Source of the DNA: Rostrohypoxylon terebratum
Lineage: Eukaryota > Ascomycota > Sordariomycetes > Xylariales > Hypoxylaceae
Assembly: GCA_022497145.1 (NCBI GenBank)
Contig: MU385933.1
Span: 1-64,000, forward strand
Reading direction: 5' to 3'
DNA: 64,000 nt
Positions 32,169-44,801 of this stretch are shown here, in pieces. Within the stretch, counting starts at the first letter, position 1; each line of letters opens with the position of its first letter. A program made the translations under genes and the position numbers. The notes under the pieces are model-generated. The model was not told the origin of the DNA. It was given only the letters and a program-made list of their open reading frames with translations, and did no database searches.

Positions 32169-34871
32169 ATGTCTTCCCGTACAACATCCTTCTCCGCCAC
32201 CCACCCGCAACTGTCCCGCCGACCCTCTGTTACTTCTAGATTGTCACTCGCCGTCTCAACCGCCGAGCGTGGGGAGGCGACTGCGAACAATGCGCCAAGA
32301 GAACAACAGATAGAAGAAGAGATAGCCGAAATCAAAAGATATGAGGTATTCAGACCTCTCAAGCAATCTTTAATAAGCCGGTCGCGCTTTGAGCTAATTT
32401 GTTCATAGGACTTCACCACCATAGGTATGCGGCATCGACACCACCCCAACCTAATTGACCGAAGACCAATATTGATGCCAATAACATAGACTGGGTACAG
32501 GATGCTGCGCAAGAACGGTTACGTAGGAGGACGAGGCGAAAGAGACATGCCCGTTTCGATAATGGAAAGGTGTCATGGAGATACAAGCTATGGGAATCCT
32601 ACGATGCTGCGCAAGGGTGGATCGTGGTCACCCTAATAGGGATCGCCATCGGCATGAATGCTGCCTTTCTCAATATCGTAACCGAATGGTTATCCGACAT
32701 CAAGATGGGATATTGTACAACTGCCTTCTACCTGAACGAAAATTTCTGCTGTTGGGGTGAGGACAATGGGTGCGATCATTGGCATCGTTGGACATCCTTC
32801 GAACCAGCCAACTACGTCCTATACATCATGTTCGCAGTAAGCCTTTCTACCATCCACCATCTAGGTACTGCCTTGAAGCTAAATCCCCCAGACTATGTTT
32901 GCCTTTACGTCAGCCATCCTTGTCAAGTCATTCGCACCATATGCTGCCGGCTCGGGTATCTCCGAGATCAAGTGCATTATTGCCGGCTTTGTTATGAAGG
33001 GATTTCTAGGATTCTGGACCTTGCTCATCAAGTCCGTCGCCTTACCGCTAGCTATCGCATCGGGTCTCTCGGTCGGAAAGGAGGGACCTAGTGTGCATTA
33101 CGCAGTATGTACAGGCAATGTCATTTCGAGGATGTTCGATAAGTATAAGCGGAACGCATCAAAGACTCGAGAAATTCTTAGCGCCTGTGCGGCGGCTGGC
33201 GTTGGAGTGGCCTTTGGAAGTCCTATCGGAGGTGTGCTATTCTCCCTGGAAGAAATGTCTAACTATTTCCCGTTGAAAACTATGTGGAGGAGTTATTTCT
33301 GCGCCCTCGTCGCAACAGCGGTCCTCGCGGCGATGAACCCCTTCAGGACCGGCCAACTAGTCATGTTCCAGGTTAAATATGATCGATCGTGGCATTTCTT
33401 CGAAACTGTGCCGTATATATTTATCGGTATCTTCGGCGGTCTGTACGGCGCGTTCGTGATCAAGTGGAATCTACGGGCTCAGGCCTTCCGGAAGAAGTAC
33501 CTAACGAAGTGGGCTGTTCTAGAAGCCACATTGCTGGCCATGGGGACAGCCATTATTTGCTACCCAAACGTGTTCCTCCGGATTGATATGTCGGAGAGTA
33601 TGGAAATCCTATTTTTGGAATGCGAAGGGACTGAGGATTACCAAGGACTCTGTGATAATGATAAGCGGTGGTCGAATATCATGTCACTAACTATCGCGAC
33701 CATCATTCGCATCTTCTTAGTTATCATATCGTATGGGTGCAAGGTACCAGCCGGTATCTTCGTGCCATCTATGGCTGTTGGGGCATCTTTCGGTCGAACT
33801 GTCGGCATCATCATGCAAGCGATTTATCACGCTCATCCGGATAGCGCTTTTTTTGCAGCCTGTCAACCCGATATACCTTGTATTACTCCTGGCACATATG
33901 CTTTCCTGGGAGCAGCCGCTGCCCTTAGCGGCATCATGCATATTACAGTGTCAGTTGTGGTTATCATGTTTGAGCTCACAGGTGCTCTGACCTACATCTT
34001 ACCTACTATGATCGTCGTTGGCGTCACGAAGGCGGTGTCGGATCTATTTGGTAAAGGGGGCATCGCTGACCGGATGATTTGGTTCAGCGGTTTCCCATTC
34101 CTAGACAACAAGGAAGAACACAATTTTGGTGTCCCAGTATCAATGGCTATGACTAACGATGTAGTCACAATACCTGTTCATGGAATGACGCTACAGTCCA
34201 TTGAAGACTTGTTAAAGCAGCCTAAATACCAGGGTTTCCCCATAGTTGAGGATCTGTCCACGAAAGTTCTTGTTGGTTACATCGGCCGCACCGAACTACG
34301 TTACGCAGTAGACCGCCTTCGCCGCGAACGCTCTATCCCGATTAGCCCAGAAGCTAGGTGCAACTTTTCACCCGCGCCAATATTGAATTCAATTACTCCT
34401 ATCACGCCTACCGTCACGATCAGCAACGCAGATTGTAGTTTTTCTTCGACCTCTGTTGATTTCAGTCGGTATGTAGATGCGACTCCGGTAACGGTGCATC
34501 CGAGGCTACCACTGGAAACTGTGATGGAGCTATTCCGCAAAATTGGGCCGCGCGTGATCTTGATTGAGCATCACGGCCGGCTCTGTGGTTTGGTCACAGC
34601 CAAAGACTGTCTTAGGTATCAGTTCAAGGCGGAAGCGGCCGAGAACCCGCGTGACGACCACGAAATTGCCCAAGGGTATGAAAAACTCTGGGGAATGATA
34701 AACACGGTTGCCGGATGGGTCTCCGGAAAGGTATCAACCGTCAGCGGCGGACGCATAAGGCTCGGAGGGGATGTAGCTGAAAGAAGGCCTCTAGGGCGGG
34801 GAAATGGACAGATCATGGATGGTGATGAGGATGTAGCTGACATCGATGGCGTTGAGTTGGAGAATAGGTAG
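32169..34871 (+). CDS. CLC-family chloride channel/transporter with CBS domains
   Basis: Voltage-gated-type chloride channel or Cl-/H+ exchanger, probably in Golgi, vacuole or endosome membranes (Gef1-like). About 839 aa. Exons 32169-32345, 32409-32424, 32490-32836 and 32892-34871. Exon 2 is only 16 nt, but its inclusion yields the conserved DFTTIDWVQD and keeps frame. CLC signatures: GSGISEIKC, GKEGPSVH with the gating Glu, and KVPAGIFVPS. About ten hydrophobic segments follow in order. Two CBS motifs lie in the C-terminal cytosolic part (around 580-640 and 710-770). The C terminus is acidic and disordered. The length is usual for fungal CLCs. Nothing in the sequence points to special regulation. 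Confidence 0.93.
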
Positions 34872-35686
34872 TGACAAATACGGTGTCACCTTTTGATATT
34901 TAATACCAATACCTGTTCGAATTTTGATACCAGGATTTCTCACGGAGTCATTCTCATATGAAACGGACCAGTTGCAAGGAGAAATATATGTAATGGGCAA
35001 CCAAAGAATACATTGAACCAGTGCGGCTTGGGACATCCATGCAGATGGGTAGCGGCAGCGGCCCGCGCGGTGCTACCATACACGGTGTTAGGCCATGTAC
35101 ATTAAAAACCACGTAGAACAGCGGGTCTAATCATGGCCTCGAGCAATCATATCATTTCGTTCGCTGCAGGAACATGATCGGATACGGGACGTACATAGTA
35201 TGAGAGAGAGGTCGTTGTCCTGTGATGTACATATACATGTGTGTACTATGTATGCACCTGCAGGTAGGAAATGTAGAATGTCTATTTGACAACTTGACGA
35301 TACACTGTGGAGTACTTCGTACGAGGCGGCATATCTGGGCATGGCTACTGCAGGTAATCGCCCTGATCGCCTAATTCGTAATGCCAAGACCCAAAGGACA
35401 CGCACTACGCACTACAGTCTACAGGCGCTGTCTGGAGCAAACTCGGTGATAAGAAATACTTACCTTGTAGAAATCTTGAATCGCGACTGCCAAAGTGCCC
35501 AATAAGCTGAAACAACTCGGCGTGCCAAATCGACCCGTGGCACATTCCATTGGTCCCGGTTTCCAGTCAGGTTTCTAGTCAGGCGGCGCTTTTCGTCTTT
35601 GACCTGACCTTTGTACCTTACTCTTAACATTTTGCTTGGCAGCTATAACGCCGACGTATCCGGACTCGTAAACATCATAATCCACA
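34872..35686. other. Intergenic region between CLC and transporter genes
   Basis: No gene supported. A 92-codon minus-strand frame at 35127-35405 has no domain and is Cys/Ser-rich by chance. Confidence 0.45.
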
Positions 35687-36863
35687 ATGTCCCGATCCCG
35701 GAAAACCCAGTCTACTACTACTACCACATCCACTTCTTCAACTACGCCCGCTAATTGCTCCGTTCGTCAAAGAAAGGAACTCCCCGTCGCCGCCGTCGTT
35801 GCCAAGGAGAAAGCGGGCGCTAGGAGTTTTGAGAACGGAGACGGTAGGGAGGACGATTTAAATATGCCTTCTTGGATGGCAAGGAACCGATGGATCGTGT
35901 TCGCGGTTGCTAGCGGCGCCTGCGCTGCCTTTAATGGCGTCTTTGCTAAGTTGTGAGCCTCACATCACCTATCTCATAAATCCCCATTATCCTTCATACA
36001 ACATCAGCCGTTCTTCATTATATATAAACCTCATCTCATTTCTCTTCATAAAAATGATCACGTCTCTTAATTTAGTTGAAAATCTATCAGTGGCTACTAT
36101 CTTGTAACTTGAATTGTGGCTTGAGAAAAATTTCAAATACAAATTCATAAGCAGGCTCAGCACGAAAACTGACGCAAACTTATCCAATAGAACTACAAAT
36201 GATCTTTCCACTCACATGGCCCAAGGGATCTCAGGATTTCTCGGACTAACAGATCTGGAAAAAGTCGTTGAGGTTGTCGTGCGTTGTGTAAGTACCTTTT
36301 TATTTCTCTATCAACACACAATCTCGTCCCTTTCTTCGGAAGTAAGCAGCTTCCTAGGATATAATGCCGGGAATACTAACACGACTTTTTCTTTTTCTGC
36401 CCAGGCCTTCTTCGGGCTTAACCTAGTCTTCAACGGGATCATGTGGTCCCTATTCACACAAGCCCTCGCCAAGGGGCAGTCCACGACGCAGGTCTCCATC
36501 ATGAACACGTCCACAAATTTCATGATCACGGCGCTTCTAGGCCTGGCTATCTTCGCCGAGTCCCTGCCGCCGCTGTGGTGGGTCGGCGCCGCGATGCTGG
36601 TTGCCGGCAACGTGATTATTGGACGGGAGACGAAGGAGCAGAGCGCCGAGGCGGATGCGACTTCCGATGGGACTGAGTACCATGACGAAGATGACGATAT
36701 CGATGATGGGGGCAATGTTCACGAGCACGGTTACGGTCACGACGATGTATCGGCTGCCGAGCTAGGCCGCGGGTCAGCCGTGGCGCCGCAGGAGGAAGGG
36801 ATCCTGCCTGTGGAGAAGGACGACGAGGATGAGGATGTGCCCCTATTGGGGAACCTTAACTAG
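35687..36863 (+). CDS. EamA/DMT-like membrane protein, TMEM42-like
   Basis: Small membrane protein of about 285 aa. Exons 35687-35952, 36155-36287 and 36405-36863. An alternative acceptor six bases later (36161) would replace two residues only. After a Ser/Thr-rich N terminus come four hydrophobic segments: WIVFAVASGACAAFNGVFAKL, then NLVFNGIMWSLFTQALAKG, MNTSTNFMITALLGLAIFAE and LWWVGAAMLVAGNVIIG. This is the single four-helix EamA repeat seen in TMEM42-type proteins. The C-terminal ~90 residues are strongly acidic, with D/E runs, presumably cytosolic. The transport substrate is unknown. Intron 1 is long for this window (202 nt). Confidence 0.82.
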
Positions 36864-37751
36864 GAAGCTTCTACTAGGTAGACGGATGGTGTAGATTTGC
36901 TTGGCTAAATCATGGATGTTTTTAGACTAGCCTAGGTAGCGAGGTTGATACCCAAATACATGCATGGAAGTCTATTCACAATAGATATGGATGAATGATC
37001 GCTAGTCTTTTCCGTTATTACTCGTATGTCTTTTGTCTATTACCTCTTGAAAGTTCCTCGAACAAGGGCCGTCACGACACTACACCATTAGTAATTGCTC
37101 TGTTAAATCCTGGGATCGATGACCTTGTGACTTACGACTCGACGTCACTATCACCTAAAAACCAAAATGATATTTGATATCAGATATCAGATATCATAGG
37201 AATTTGAAGCCGTCACACACATGTTCAAGCGTGAATTTGTATTCTAGTCACACTTAGAGAATCAATTATGCACGTAGCCACATTTAGGAATAGATCTGAA
37301 TGCTTTTTTATTAAGCGAAAATGCAATGCGTAATCCTAGTCCTCAGTGCAATGGCAGTACAATCTGAGGTTGCCCGTATCCGTAAAACGCCGAAAAAAGC
37401 ACTTGCGTTATGCCCCGGAGCCGCATGCTACTATCCCCGAATTTTCATCGTAAAGGAAATGATGCATATTGACACAATGATACCCCCTCCTGGCCCGCAT
37501 ATCTAGCCCATGTTCACGAAGGATCATCAGAGCCGTATCGGTGTGGTGGGAAAACGAAAGGCGTGATTGGTACAGGCGATCGTGTGGGGTAGCCGTTCTG
37601 CGTGCAAGATCGTAACTGCATGGTACGTCGTAATGTAAATGTACAAATACAAGTTCTCTAATACCGCTTGATCGGGTGTATGTCGAATCTAGAAAACGGG
37701 ATGGCTGGCTCGGGGTTCTGAAGGAGCAATGAAGCCGGGCTACTTTGCGTA
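36864..37751. other. Convergent intergenic region
   Basis: Space between two convergent genes. Short frames at 36995-37177 and 37321-37506 show no coding features. A small direct repeat of GATATCA occurs near 37172-37196. Confidence 0.45.
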
Positions 37752-38247
37752 CTATGCGGCGGCTCCAGCAGGCTTCGCGGTACAGGACACGATCTTGACC
37801 TTGTCTGCCGAGACAACCTGTCCGCCATTTTCCATTTTAAAGTTGACGTTCTTAAGTTGAAAAGTCCAGACTTCGTCGCAGAATCGGTAGGTATCAAGGC
37901 TTCCCTGTAGAATTGGACGCAAGAAAGTGATTAGCTATTATCACGATGTCGTTACTGCCCAAGCAAGCGAAAGAGTATTCACCTTAAAGGTCAGGCGAGC
38001 CTTCACCTTGTCTTGAAGGACCTCTGTGATTGCCCGATCGAAATTCGCCAGGATCTTCATAGCAAGCTGGGGATCAATTCGATGCTCGGTAATCAAATCA
38101 TCGAGGGTATCCGTCAGAGCAGCACCGACGCTACGATGAATGTTGTCAGCGCAAGCCTAGATGCTGGCAATAGTTGATAAATAAAAACTGCTTGCTGTAC
38201 CTGCTTCGTCGATACAGTTCGTAAAAGTTCTGACTGGTAGCCGCCAT
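37752..38247 (-). CDS. TOA2: Transcription initiation factor IIA small (gamma) subunit
   Basis: General RNA polymerase II factor that stabilises TBP on the TATA box as a heterodimer with the large TFIIA subunit. About 115 aa, normal for the family. Exons 38247-38201, 38130-37983 and 37904-37752, in frame. The N-terminal helical part reads YELYRRSSVGAALTDTLDDLI, followed by the ILANFDRAI helix. The beta-barrel part has LTFKGSLDTYRFCDEVWTF and the VNFKM strand, all diagnostic. Short frames overlapping on both strands upstream are shadows. Confidence 0.95.
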
Positions 38248-39006
38248 CGTGACAATCGTTGCAGTAGATCTGGAATTTGTTGTCGCACAATTGTCGCGAT
38301 GATGGATTATGTGATTGACTTTGCAGATCTAGCAAATCCGATTTTCGGAAGACGGTTGTTTGGTTGTTGGAAGTTGTAGGAATTAGGATTACGGATGATG
38401 GAATGTTTGGAGATAAGGTTGCCGGAGAGAGGCTGTGGGACAGAACGACCAGAACGACCAAAGGAAAAGCGGGATCTGGAATACGTTAGCCTGGTGGGGA
38501 ACCTTACTGCGTGCCAAATCTTGGGACAAAATTGGGTTGAGGCTGTCTGGCTGTGCAACATCCAGGACCAGGTACACAACTGCAGCGGGTACCAGGTATG
38601 AAGTACAAGGTAGTAATACTGTAATACACTAGAAATACCCCTGCGGTACGTGCATAGGTACTTAATCCCTATTATTGACTGACGTTTTCGGCCATGACCC
38701 CACATATCTAGGCACTTAACGCGTGATAACGCAGCTAACTCGCGTCGTCCGGGGTCTCGGAACGCCGCTGGACGCGCTAAACCTAGTAGATTAGCATGAG
38801 ATTAGTACGGCAGTACAGGTATGTGCTACCTAGAAGTGAAATCATCATTTTTTTTTCTACTAACCTTCTTCATTTTCTACAAGTTCCATATTCTTAGTGT
38901 CGACTTTTCTTTTCAGCCATCATCCAATATATACCGTCATTGTAATTCTTGCTTTTTTTTCTCTCTCTATACTGATTGTACCACGTAACCGGTATATCCT
39001 TTTGGC
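38248..39006. other. Divergent intergenic region
   Basis: Promoters of TFIIA gamma (leftward) and the SNF2 gene (rightward). A T-rich tract precedes the SNF2 start (38840-38960). Minus-strand frames at 38307-38705 overlap each other and are not supported as genes. Confidence 0.45.
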
Positions 39007-41776
39007 ATGGCCCCTTCATCGTCTTCAGATATTGATTCCGCCCATTCCTCATCTCGATTGCCTACCAGTGCTCCCTCATCACCTCCTCAAGCTGAGGACA
39101 TAGATAACGTAAAAATGGCTCTTACATCAACCTTCACGGAGCAGCAGATGCTCAATGAGGAAAAGAAAGCTCGAGACGAGAATAGTAGAGCTGAAGCCAA
39201 GCGACTTGCTGCTAGAAGAAAGCGTAAGAAGGTTCAATTGTCGCCCCAGGAACGCGCACGTAAAGCGAAAGAGTTGGACGAGCTTCTTCGCAAGAGTAAA
39301 ATTTTCAGTGACATTCTCACTCAGAAAACGAAAGCTCTTGGTCGTGTCGGTCGCGACTTTGATAACCAAGCATTGGCAGATGCCGGTTTGGAACTGAAAC
39401 AACAACCAAAAATCATGAGCGGCGGAACTATGCGAGATTACCAATTGGAAGGCCTCACGTGGATGTATGAGATATGTTTACAAGGACTGAGTGGTATCTT
39501 GGCCGATGAGATGGGATTAGGTAACTGCTTTCTTTCTATCAACCACCCAATATAGCTTCACCCATGGCGCTGACTGAATACCAGGGAAAACGATCCAAGT
39601 CATCTCGCTTGTCGCGTTACTTAGAGAACAAGAGAATTACTTCGGCCCTCACCTAATAATAGCCCCGTTAAGTACGTTATCAAACTGGCAAGACGAATTC
39701 CATAAATGGACTCCGACCATACCCTTCGTGATGTATCATGGCACCCCACAAGAGCGCCAAGAGATCTTCCGCAATAAGATTATGAGGAATTATCAGAAAG
39801 GGCGCCCTTCACAACGTTTTCCAGTGGTTTGTACTAGTTACGAAATGGTTCTCAGAGATCGTGCCAGTTTGTCCAAGATTGATTGGGCTTTCATCGTAGT
39901 CGTGAGTATATGAGGGCTTGCAATAAATATCTTAATGATTAACAAGATCTAGGACGAAGGTCACAGAATGAAGAACGCCGATGCAAAACTCTTCAGGGAG
40001 CTGCAACAATTCAAGTCCGCAACTCGACTTCTCATAACAGGCACGCCTCTCCAGAACAATCTCAAGGAATTATGGTCCCTCCTTCACTTTCTAATGCCGG
40101 AAACCTTTCTCGACTGGGAAGCCTTTGAAGTATGGTTTGACTTTAGCGATCTACAAGATGAAGAGGGAACCACACAATTTATCGAGGACAAGGAAAGCCA
40201 CGATCTTGTGTCAAAGATCCACAAGGTCTTGCAGCCCCTACTACTCCGCAGAATCAAGGCAGATGTGGCCAACTACCTACCGAAGAAGCGAGAATATGTT
40301 CTATTTGCCCCAATGACCAAAGAACAAACGGATCTTTACAATGTCATTGGAGACAGAAAAACCGATACTAGGGCCTACCTAGAGGGCAAAGTCGTGGAGC
40401 GGTTAACCGAAACTCGAAACAGTCCAAGTTCCAAGAAGTCGAGCCGCCAGTCGTCTCGCGCAACCAGCACACACACGAGCCAGGCGCCCTCTCCGTCTGC
40501 TAAAAATGCATTTTCAATGATGATGGGCAAAAAAGGAGCGCCAGCACCAAAGACAACACCCAAAGACAATTCCCCCGCAGCCCAAGTCCGAAGTACGAGC
40601 AAGAGGAAAGCCCCGCCGACCAGCGAAGCTTCATCTCCGAAGAGTAGCAAATCAAGCCGGCAATCGACTCCGGCCGGTAGTATTCGGGGACGGCCACGTA
40701 GGGGCCGCGCTTCATATAAAATGGCAGACGACTCCGATGATGACAAGCTAGATGACGATGCGTTCGAGGCAAAGCTAGCTGCTGAGCTTGCTGCTAAAGA
40801 TGATGAGTCGGATGAAGACCTTCGGGATGAAGAGGAAATCGAGCGAGCTGCTACACTCGAGATGGCCAAGCTTCAAATCGCCGATAAGAAATTAGGAAAT
40901 CCCATCATGCAATTGAGGCTTGTGTGTAACAGCCCCCATAATTTCTATAACCCATGGACATTTGACGACAAAGTGCCGGTAGATGAGAGCATCGTGACAG
41001 CATCGGGGAAAATGCTCCTTTTGGACAGGCTACTGCCAGAGCTTTTCGCACGTGGCCACAAGGTCTTGATATTCTCTCAGTTCAAAACGCAATTGGATAT
41101 TTTGCATAACTATTGCGCCGAATTACGCCATTGGAATGTATGCCGCATCGATGGAGGGGTCGCTCAAGAGGACAGGAAGCAGCAGATCAAGGAGTTCAAC
41201 GAAAATCCCGACTTCAGAATATTCCTATTGTCAACAAGAGCGGGCGGCCAAGGTATCAATCTAGCAAGTGCGGACACGGTAATCCTTTTCGATAGGTAAG
41301 CTCACTTCCCTCCGTACTGCTGACAGAAGAACCTGCTAACGATAATTAGCGACTGGAATCCGCAACAAGATCTGCAAGCGCAAGATCGTGCCCATCGAAT
41401 CGGCCAGACACGCCCTGTCGTCGTTTACCGATTGGCGACGAAGGGAACCGTCGAGGAGGAGCTCCTGATGAGTGCCGACGCCAAGCGTAGGCTGGAAAAA
41501 CTCGTCATCAAAAAGGGAGGGTTTCGGACAATGGGCCAAAAGCTTGATAGTAGCGAAGTTATAGACAAGGAAATTCTCCAATCTTTGTTATTGAAAGACG
41601 GTGAAGAATATCAGCACTCGGGAGGAGACCGGATTTTGAGCGATGAGGATATCGAAGTCCTCTGCGATCGCAGTGACGAGGCATTCGACAGAGCAGCAAG
41701 AGGTGCTGGCAATGCCGCCGGCTTCCAAGTCGTCGAGACTGCCGCAGATGGCATTACGCAGATGAATGGAATATGA
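39007..41776 (+). CDS. SNF2-family ATPase, LSH/HELLS/Irc5-type chromatin remodeller
   Basis: ATP-dependent nucleosome remodeller of about 866 aa. Exons 39007-39520, 39585-39901, 39953-41295 and 41350-41776, all in frame. The N terminus has a Lys/Arg coiled-coil (about 45-90), then RDYQLEGLTWMYE and motif I DEMGLGKT, interrupted by intron 1 at the Gly codon. DEGHRMKN (from residue 278) is motif II; TGTPLQNNLKELWSLLHFLMPE is motif III. A Ser/Lys-rich disordered insert (about 415-520) with acidic blocks precedes the helicase C lobe (FSQFKTQLDILHNYC, STRAGGQGINL, DWNPQQDLQAQDRAHRIGQ). The insert position and DEGH sequence fit LSH/DDM1/Irc5 (MUS-30 in Neurospora), which act in genome stability and heterochromatin. 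The ATPase motifs look intact. Confidence 0.92.
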
Positions 41777-42469
41777 ACATAGGTATTAAGGACTTAAAAA
41801 TAGGTTTGTGTTCACGTTTAGGTATGCGTTGGCGTTACTGATTAACAGGTCAGATTAAGTGAAACGGTTCACCTGACACTCGAAATTATCTACTTGTACA
41901 ATTGCTAATAAAGTAGAACTCCAATCAAGTCGTTCTACATCTATCACATCTCGATTCCGTCGCAGACTTCCTTCGGTGATAATGTGCATCGTCGGATTTA
42001 ATCAAGTTGCGCCATGCCAGGGCAAAATGACGATCCGGTTTAGGCATGTGCCCTACTACATAACAAGGTTATCTCTTGGGGGCCGAGGCCGCATAGCGCA
42101 ACGCAGCGCTGCGAAATGGAAGAATAGCTGCAAGACTTACTTTCCCGTATCCAGCCGATCTTACAAATCGCGTAAACGAGGACTCGGAAAGTTCCCCTCC
42201 GTTACATTGTAAGAGGATCTAGCATTTTCGAGCTTGGGATACAAGGGGGTTATTATTAATCCATCCTCTCACTAGGGACAGTTTCAACAACACGAGGCTC
42301 TCCACGAATATCATGTGGCGGCCATTAAGAGAGACGTTGACGTTATCAGTGGAAGCCCTGTGCCACCAATACTGTTTTGCCTTTCTAATATCACAACATT
42401 TCTCTGTTCTTTATCAAAGATGTGGATGAGATTTTAAAACAACGCCAAAGATCGATCCAAAAATCATCA
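41777..42469. other. Intergenic region
   Basis: No gene supported; a 78-codon frame at 41976-42212 lacks features. A run upstream of 42470 (frame open from 42422) has no ATG before 42470. Confidence 0.45.
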
Positions 42470-43731
42470 ATGTCTGTGGCAGAGGCCGGAGAAATCAGCT
42501 CGTTGAGCAACGACGTATTCATATTCTTTGCCCCGTATCCCGATAGTACGGGGTTTGTGCAGCGACTCAGCCGTCGATTTAAGGGCCTCAAAGTCCGGTG
42601 GGTCAAAACGACGGCAAGCCCTCTCAATCCGCCGAGGGCTGAGGACCTTGATGCCTCAGAATGGGATGGCGTAACGCTACTCGCTACGTTTATGCCACCT
42701 CCGCCAGAGTTCCTATCCAAAGTCCGCTTCGTGCAACTCACCAGCGCGGGGATCGATAGGTGGATAGCGCATCCAACGTACCAAGACAAGAAGATCACAT
42801 TTGCAACTTCGAATGGCGTTCACGCGTAAGTCGACGCCAATCTTCGGCCTGTTTCTCGTAAATTCCGTGCACTCGTTCTTAGTAGATATCCTTTGATAAT
42901 ATAGGCTTATAGGCTAATATTATGAAGAACGCAAATCGCGGAATGGGTCATCGGTGCTTGGCTCATGCATCAGCATGCCTTTCTTCATTATGCCACGAAC
43001 ATGGAGACGGGTACCTGGCAGTCTCCTTTCACCGCGAAAGTACAGGACTCGACGGAAACGCGAATGTGAGTGTGTTTGGATAGTCGCCCTATTAAATAAT
43101 CGCTCGGATGTTGACTCTTGCTTTCTGCAGAGGCATTTTAGGATACGGTGCGATTGGAAGGCAGACGGGACGATTGGCTAAAACTCTGGGCATGGAGGTG
43201 TACGCTTACACGCGCACAGAGAGACTTACACCTGAATCGCGTAGGGATGACAGCTATTGCGTACCAGGAACTGGCGACCCGGACGGACTTCTACCGGCCA
43301 AGTGGTTCCACGGCGCGGCCAAGGAAGACGTGAATAAATTCCTAGCGCAGGATCTCGATTTGCTGGTCATCAGTGTGCCGCTCACCTCAGAAACACGGCA
43401 TATCCTCTCGTACGAACAGTTCGAAATTCTAAGCAAAAAAAAGACGTTCGTCGCAAATATTGCGCGCGGCGGCCACATCAACCAAGAGGCGCTTATCAAG
43501 GCCCTCGAGACGGAACAGATCCGAGGTGCCGCGCTCGATGTTACGGATCCGGAGCCACTCCCTAGCGATCATCCATTATGGAAAACCCCTAACTTGATCA
43601 TAACCCCTCATATCAGCTTGAAGACAGATGCCCTCTTTGAAAGGCTTCTAGACCTCATGGAGCTTAATCTCGAGAAGTTGGCTACCGGACAACCGTTGAT
43701 CAACGTAGTAAATCGTCAGCTGCATTACTAG
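42470..43731 (+). CDS. D-isomer-specific 2-hydroxyacid dehydrogenase
   Basis: NAD(P)-dependent reductase of 2-oxoacids, about 364 aa. Exons 42470-42825, 42928-43065 and 43131-43731, in frame. The nucleotide-binding motif GILGYGAIGRQTG opens exon 3. The catalytic triad is Arg in NIARGG, Glu in DVTDPEPLP and His in ITPHIS. The N-terminal catalytic domain has the family's LTSAGIDRW block and PQIAEW-like TQIAEWVIG. The ATG at 42470 was chosen because the frame is open further upstream but has no earlier ATG. The glyoxylate/hydroxypyruvate-reductase-like branch is a reasonable guess; the substrate is unknown. No clear link to its neighbours. Confidence 0.9.
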
Positions 43732-44801
43732 TAAAAGGTTCATTGATAAAAAGATAAAATCAAACAACAAGAATTAGGTGAACTTGTATCACCGCAACTG
43801 TATATGTCCGACTATAAGCTTCAGCTGTTTATTAATAGTTTACAGTTGGTGTGAGGCATGCCTTTACCGCGAGCTTGGGTTGTCGCTAACGAGAATCTTA
43901 GATCAGCATCATCACTCACCGCGGGTCTAGAATATTACTTAGCTTGGCGAACATAAATCATGGGGACCTACCTATCCTACTAGAGTGAGAAGAATAGAGG
44001 CCTAGTTTCCTACGGACATTTATAATGCTTGTCATTTCAACGACAGTTCCCCGTACAGAGTTCGTGTCACCAATAATATCCAACTTATATCAGGTTTTAC
44101 AACTTCGTGATTTCGACTCAAAAAAGTAAAACGGATGCAGACCCTACCTGAAGAAAAACCTTGCGCGCCCATATAAGGTAAGCATCGTCCATTTATCGCT
44201 ACAATGTCCACAATTTCGTATCATAGCCAAGCCATCCTCGGACGTCCGACGCGGGATCTAAGACCCCCAAACAACAATGCGGCGCACGCTAAGGTGAATA
44301 GCTGCATTTTGCCGGAACCACCAGGTTGGAACGCACACAGCTCACAACAGATGGTGCATTAGGGGTAGGTATCTTGTCCAACTGCGGGTGCACCTTAACT
44401 TGAGCATCCAAGTTTAATGACAAATGAGAAAGTCCGGATAGGAATGTGCTTTTGGATCCCACCCACCCACTTACGTACTATATCGGGATCGATCAGATCA
44501 TAAGCCGTAGCATTCGGCCCAAGGTAGAGATTGACTCGCCGTAAAAATACCTAGATGGTCGGTTGTAGGAGTAGGTAGGTCAACTCAAGACAAGAAGAAG
44601 AGCCGATCCTTTGGCTAGGGAGGGTATGATAAACAATTCGAGATATACAAAATGGCATAAGATGAGCTCTTCCCGCCCGCGCTCCACGTACGCGAAGGCG
44701 CTTGTCATATCCACCGTGTAGTCGGCTACTAGATCTCACCAAATCGTGCTCCTCAAGACGTTATAATTCATAGTCAACCTTCACTAGATTTTCATAACAA
44801 T
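43732..44801. other. Intergenic region
   Basis: About 1.07 kb with no supportable gene on either strand. Just before 44802 it provides the MFS promoter. Confidence 0.45.
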
